This document shows positions 7,842 through 9,375 of a DNA stretch of 9,375 bases, piece after piece. A program made the position numbers and the translations under genes. The notes beneath the pieces are model-generated. The model was not told the DNA's origin. It searched no databases and saw only the letters and a program-made list of their open reading frames with translations. Source of the stretch: Rhodospirillaceae bacterium (GTDB lineage: Bacteria; Pseudomonadota; Alphaproteobacteria; Rhodospirillales; Rhodospirillaceae); assembly GCA_002691085.1 (NCBI GenBank), contig NZGX01000026.1, positions 17,330-26,704 on the forward strand, in the 5' to 3' direction. The first letter of the stretch is position 1. The number at the start of each line of letters is the position of its first letter.

Positions 7842-7882
7842 TCCTCCTGTAATATTTAAATGATCAAAGCATAAAAAAAATT

Positions 7883-8854
7883 ATGTCAATTAAAGGAAAG
7901 CTTAACTCTGAACTTGACCTAACTGAAGCTGATGTACAAACGAAAATTGTCCTATGGATGAAGTGGCTGAAAAATGAGAAAAGTGTTTCAAGAAATACTT
8001 ACTCATCTTACTATAGAGATTTAAAATTCTTTATTATATTTATTTCAAGCCATTTGGGTAAAATAATATCTAAAGGTGATTTACAAGAACTAAACCAAAT
8101 AGATTTTAGAAGCTATCTATCACATAGAACATCTAATGGCTTATCGAGAAACTCATTGAGAAGAACCATTAGTACTTTAAAAAACTTTTTTAATTATCTA
8201 GAATTAAAACATAATATAATTAACAACTCAGTAAAACTTATTGAGACTCAGAAAACACCCTTAAGCATTCCAAGATCAATTACCTCTGATGAAATCTTTA
8301 AAATGATAGATCAGGTTAATGAATTTCATACTGAAGATTGGTTAGTAAAAAGAGACAAGGCTGTACTATTATTACTTTATGGCTGTGGCTTGAGAATAAA
8401 TGAGGCCTTACAATTAAATCTCTCTGACTTTGAAAATATATCACCTGACTCTGGAATTATAAAAATTATAGGAAAAGGTAAGAAGGAAAGGATTGTTCCA
8501 ATTCTCGAACGTGTATCAGTTTCAATAAATGATTACTTGGAGTCTTGTCCTTTCTCAGTTTCATCTAGCTCACCCCTATTCCTAGGAAAAAGAGGGAAAC
8601 GACTAAGCCCCAGAATCATCCAACGGATTCTTGAAAAAATTAGAAGGTCATTAGACTATGACCCTAAACTCACACCACACTCACTAAGACATAGCTTTGC
8701 AACTCATATTCTGGAAAATGGAGGGGACCTAAGAACTATTCAAGAACTTTTGGGTCATTCCTCTTTATCAACAACACAGAAATATACGCATGTAGATGAA
8801 AAAAAGATAAAAAAAATATTTGATAAGTCTCATCCTCGATCAAAAAGAGAATAA
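7883..8854 (+). CDS. xerC: tyrosine recombinase XerC
   Basis: XerC is a site-specific recombinase that, with XerD, resolves chromosome dimers at dif near the terminus during division. The protein is complete at 323 residues, somewhat longer than the roughly 300 of E. coli XerC, with about 20 extra residues at the N-terminus. The SAM-like core-binding domain spans about 18-110. The catalytic domain has the full set: R171 (GCGLRINEAL), K198 (GKGKKERIVP), H266 and R269 (TPHSLRHSFATH), H292 (LLGHSSLSTT) and nucleophile Y301 (YTHVD). The tail IFDKSHPRSKRE resembles the XerC ending (HPRAKR) more than that of XerD. An in-frame TAA at 7850-7852 leaves this as the first ATG, but no Shine-Dalgarno sequence precedes it. 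Its position beside tal and priA, away from any mobile genes, supports a housekeeping Xer rather than a phage integrase. Confidence 0.94.
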   Translation: MSIKGKLNSELDLTEADVQTKIVLWMKWLKNEKSVSRNTYSSYYRDLKFFIIFISSHLGKIISKGDLQELNQIDFRSYLSHRTSNGLSRNSLRRTISTLKNFFNYLELKHNIINNSVKLIETQKTPLSIPRSITSDEIFKMIDQVNEFHTEDWLVKRDKAVLLLLYGCGLRINEALQLNLSDFENISPDSGIIKIIGKGKKERIVPILERVSVSINDYLESCPFSVSSSSPLFLGKRGKRLSPRIIQRILEKIRRSLDYDPKLTPHSLRHSFATHILENGGDLRTIQELLGHSSLSTTQKYTHVDEKKIKKIFDKSHPRSKRE

Positions 8855-8871
8855 TTCTAAAAAAATTATAT

Positions 8872-9375
8872 TTATTCCCCGGAATTTGGAATTCTAACCT
8901 TTTGTAATTTCTTCCTCTCAAAAGAAAAAGCTTTTGAGGTTTGTTTCTTAAAGACCATAACGCCTTTTTTGCGCATTTTAAAAACTAAAAGCAAGCCACC
9001 AATAAACCCAAAAATATGTGCAAGGAAAGCGACGCCAGAGTCACCTGAAGAATTCCCAGCTTGGCTTATTAATTGACCAATAAACCAAAAACTAAGCACA
9101 AACCAAGCAGGTACATTTATTATCGTAATAAAAAATAATAACCATACTAGAACCTTAACATTTGCATAAGGGTAAAGAATTAGATAAGCCCCAAGTACGC
9201 CTGATACTGCACCAGATGCACCAATCATGGGGACTGAAGAACCTGGATCAGAGATACTTTGACCAAAAGCGGCAATTGCACCGCATAATAGATAAAAAAT
9301 TAAGAATCTTGTCTTACCCATTGCAGACTCAACATTATCTCCAAAAATCCATAGATAAAGCATATTACTCCCAAG
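8872..9375 (-). CDS. rhomboid family intramembrane serine protease, 5' end missing
   Basis: Rhomboids cleave transmembrane segments of membrane proteins inside the bilayer using a Ser-His dyad. The last 167 residues are visible; the frame stays open to the right edge (codons L-G-S-N before the Met at 9363), so that internal Met is not the true start. Counting from it, the fragment opens MLYLWIFGDNVE. The N just before it is probably the N of the HxxxN oxyanion motif. The catalytic serine is S50 in GASG (48-51; codon 9216-9214). The catalytic histidine is H116 in FLAHIFGF (codon 9018-9016). Hydrophobic spans lie at about 19-35, 46-66, 70-100 and 108-129. A basic soluble tail of about 35 residues ends the protein. 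It converges on xerC with a 17-bp gap. The substrate is unknown. Confidence 0.93.
   Translation of the reverse strand, partial: LGSNMLYLWIFGDNVESAMGKTRFLIFYLLCGAIAAFGQSISDPGSSVPMIGASGAVSGVLGAYLILYPYANVKVLVWLLFFITIINVPAWFVLSFWFIGQLISQAGNSSGDSGVAFLAHIFGFIGGLLLVFKMRKKGVMVFKKQTSKAFSFERKKLQKVRIPNSGE

Noticed and set aside
7883..8854. The tyrosine recombinase as an integrase marking a mobile element.
   Set aside because: Its ending and motifs fit XerC, the neighbours are housekeeping genes, and there is no tRNA, direct repeat or cargo gene nearby.

Overview
This is an ordinary, gene-dense chromosomal stretch from an AT-rich bacterium, almost certainly an alphaproteobacterium. Three things point there. 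The F1 genes atpH-atpA-atpG-atpD-atpC form one run with no F0 genes (atpB/E/F) in front of them. The AtpA and AtpG N-termini look alphaproteobacterial. The run sits next to priA, a small transaldolase gene and xerC, a neighbourhood I recall from other alphaproteobacterial genomes. The low GC (mid-30s percent by eye, not computed) and short intergenic gaps fit a streamlined, possibly marine or host-associated lineage. I cannot name a genus.

Layout. Positions 1-4748 (minus strand) hold the F1 ATP synthase run, transcribed toward position 1: atpH (delta), atpA (alpha), atpG (gamma), atpD (beta) and the 5' part of atpC (epsilon), which runs off the left edge. Gaps are 0, 40, 46 and 27 bp, as in a single operon. 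A 135-bp gap that may hold the atp promoter separates atpH from priA (4884-7067, minus), the primosomal helicase for replication restart. A 120-bp divergent intergenic region follows. On the plus strand then come tal (7188-7841, a short transaldolase) and xerC (7883-8854, a tyrosine recombinase). A rhomboid intramembrane protease (8872-9375, minus) converges on xerC with a 17-bp gap and is cut off at its 5' end by the right edge.

How the genes relate. The atp genes encode the complete catalytic F1 head plus the delta and epsilon connections to F0; the membrane part must be encoded elsewhere. PriA and XerC both serve chromosome maintenance (fork restart and dimer resolution). Tal belongs to the non-oxidative pentose phosphate pathway. 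The rhomboid is unrelated to these in known function.

I looked for mobile elements, CRISPR arrays, tRNA/rRNA genes, long repeats, frameshifts and unexplained coding sequence on both strands and found none. No stretch longer than 135 bp lacks a gene. I see no evidence of an undescribed system here. The findings below are modest: a functional-class call for the transaldolase, a non-ATG start for atpC, a xerC start with no visible ribosome binding site, and a few intergenic sequences.
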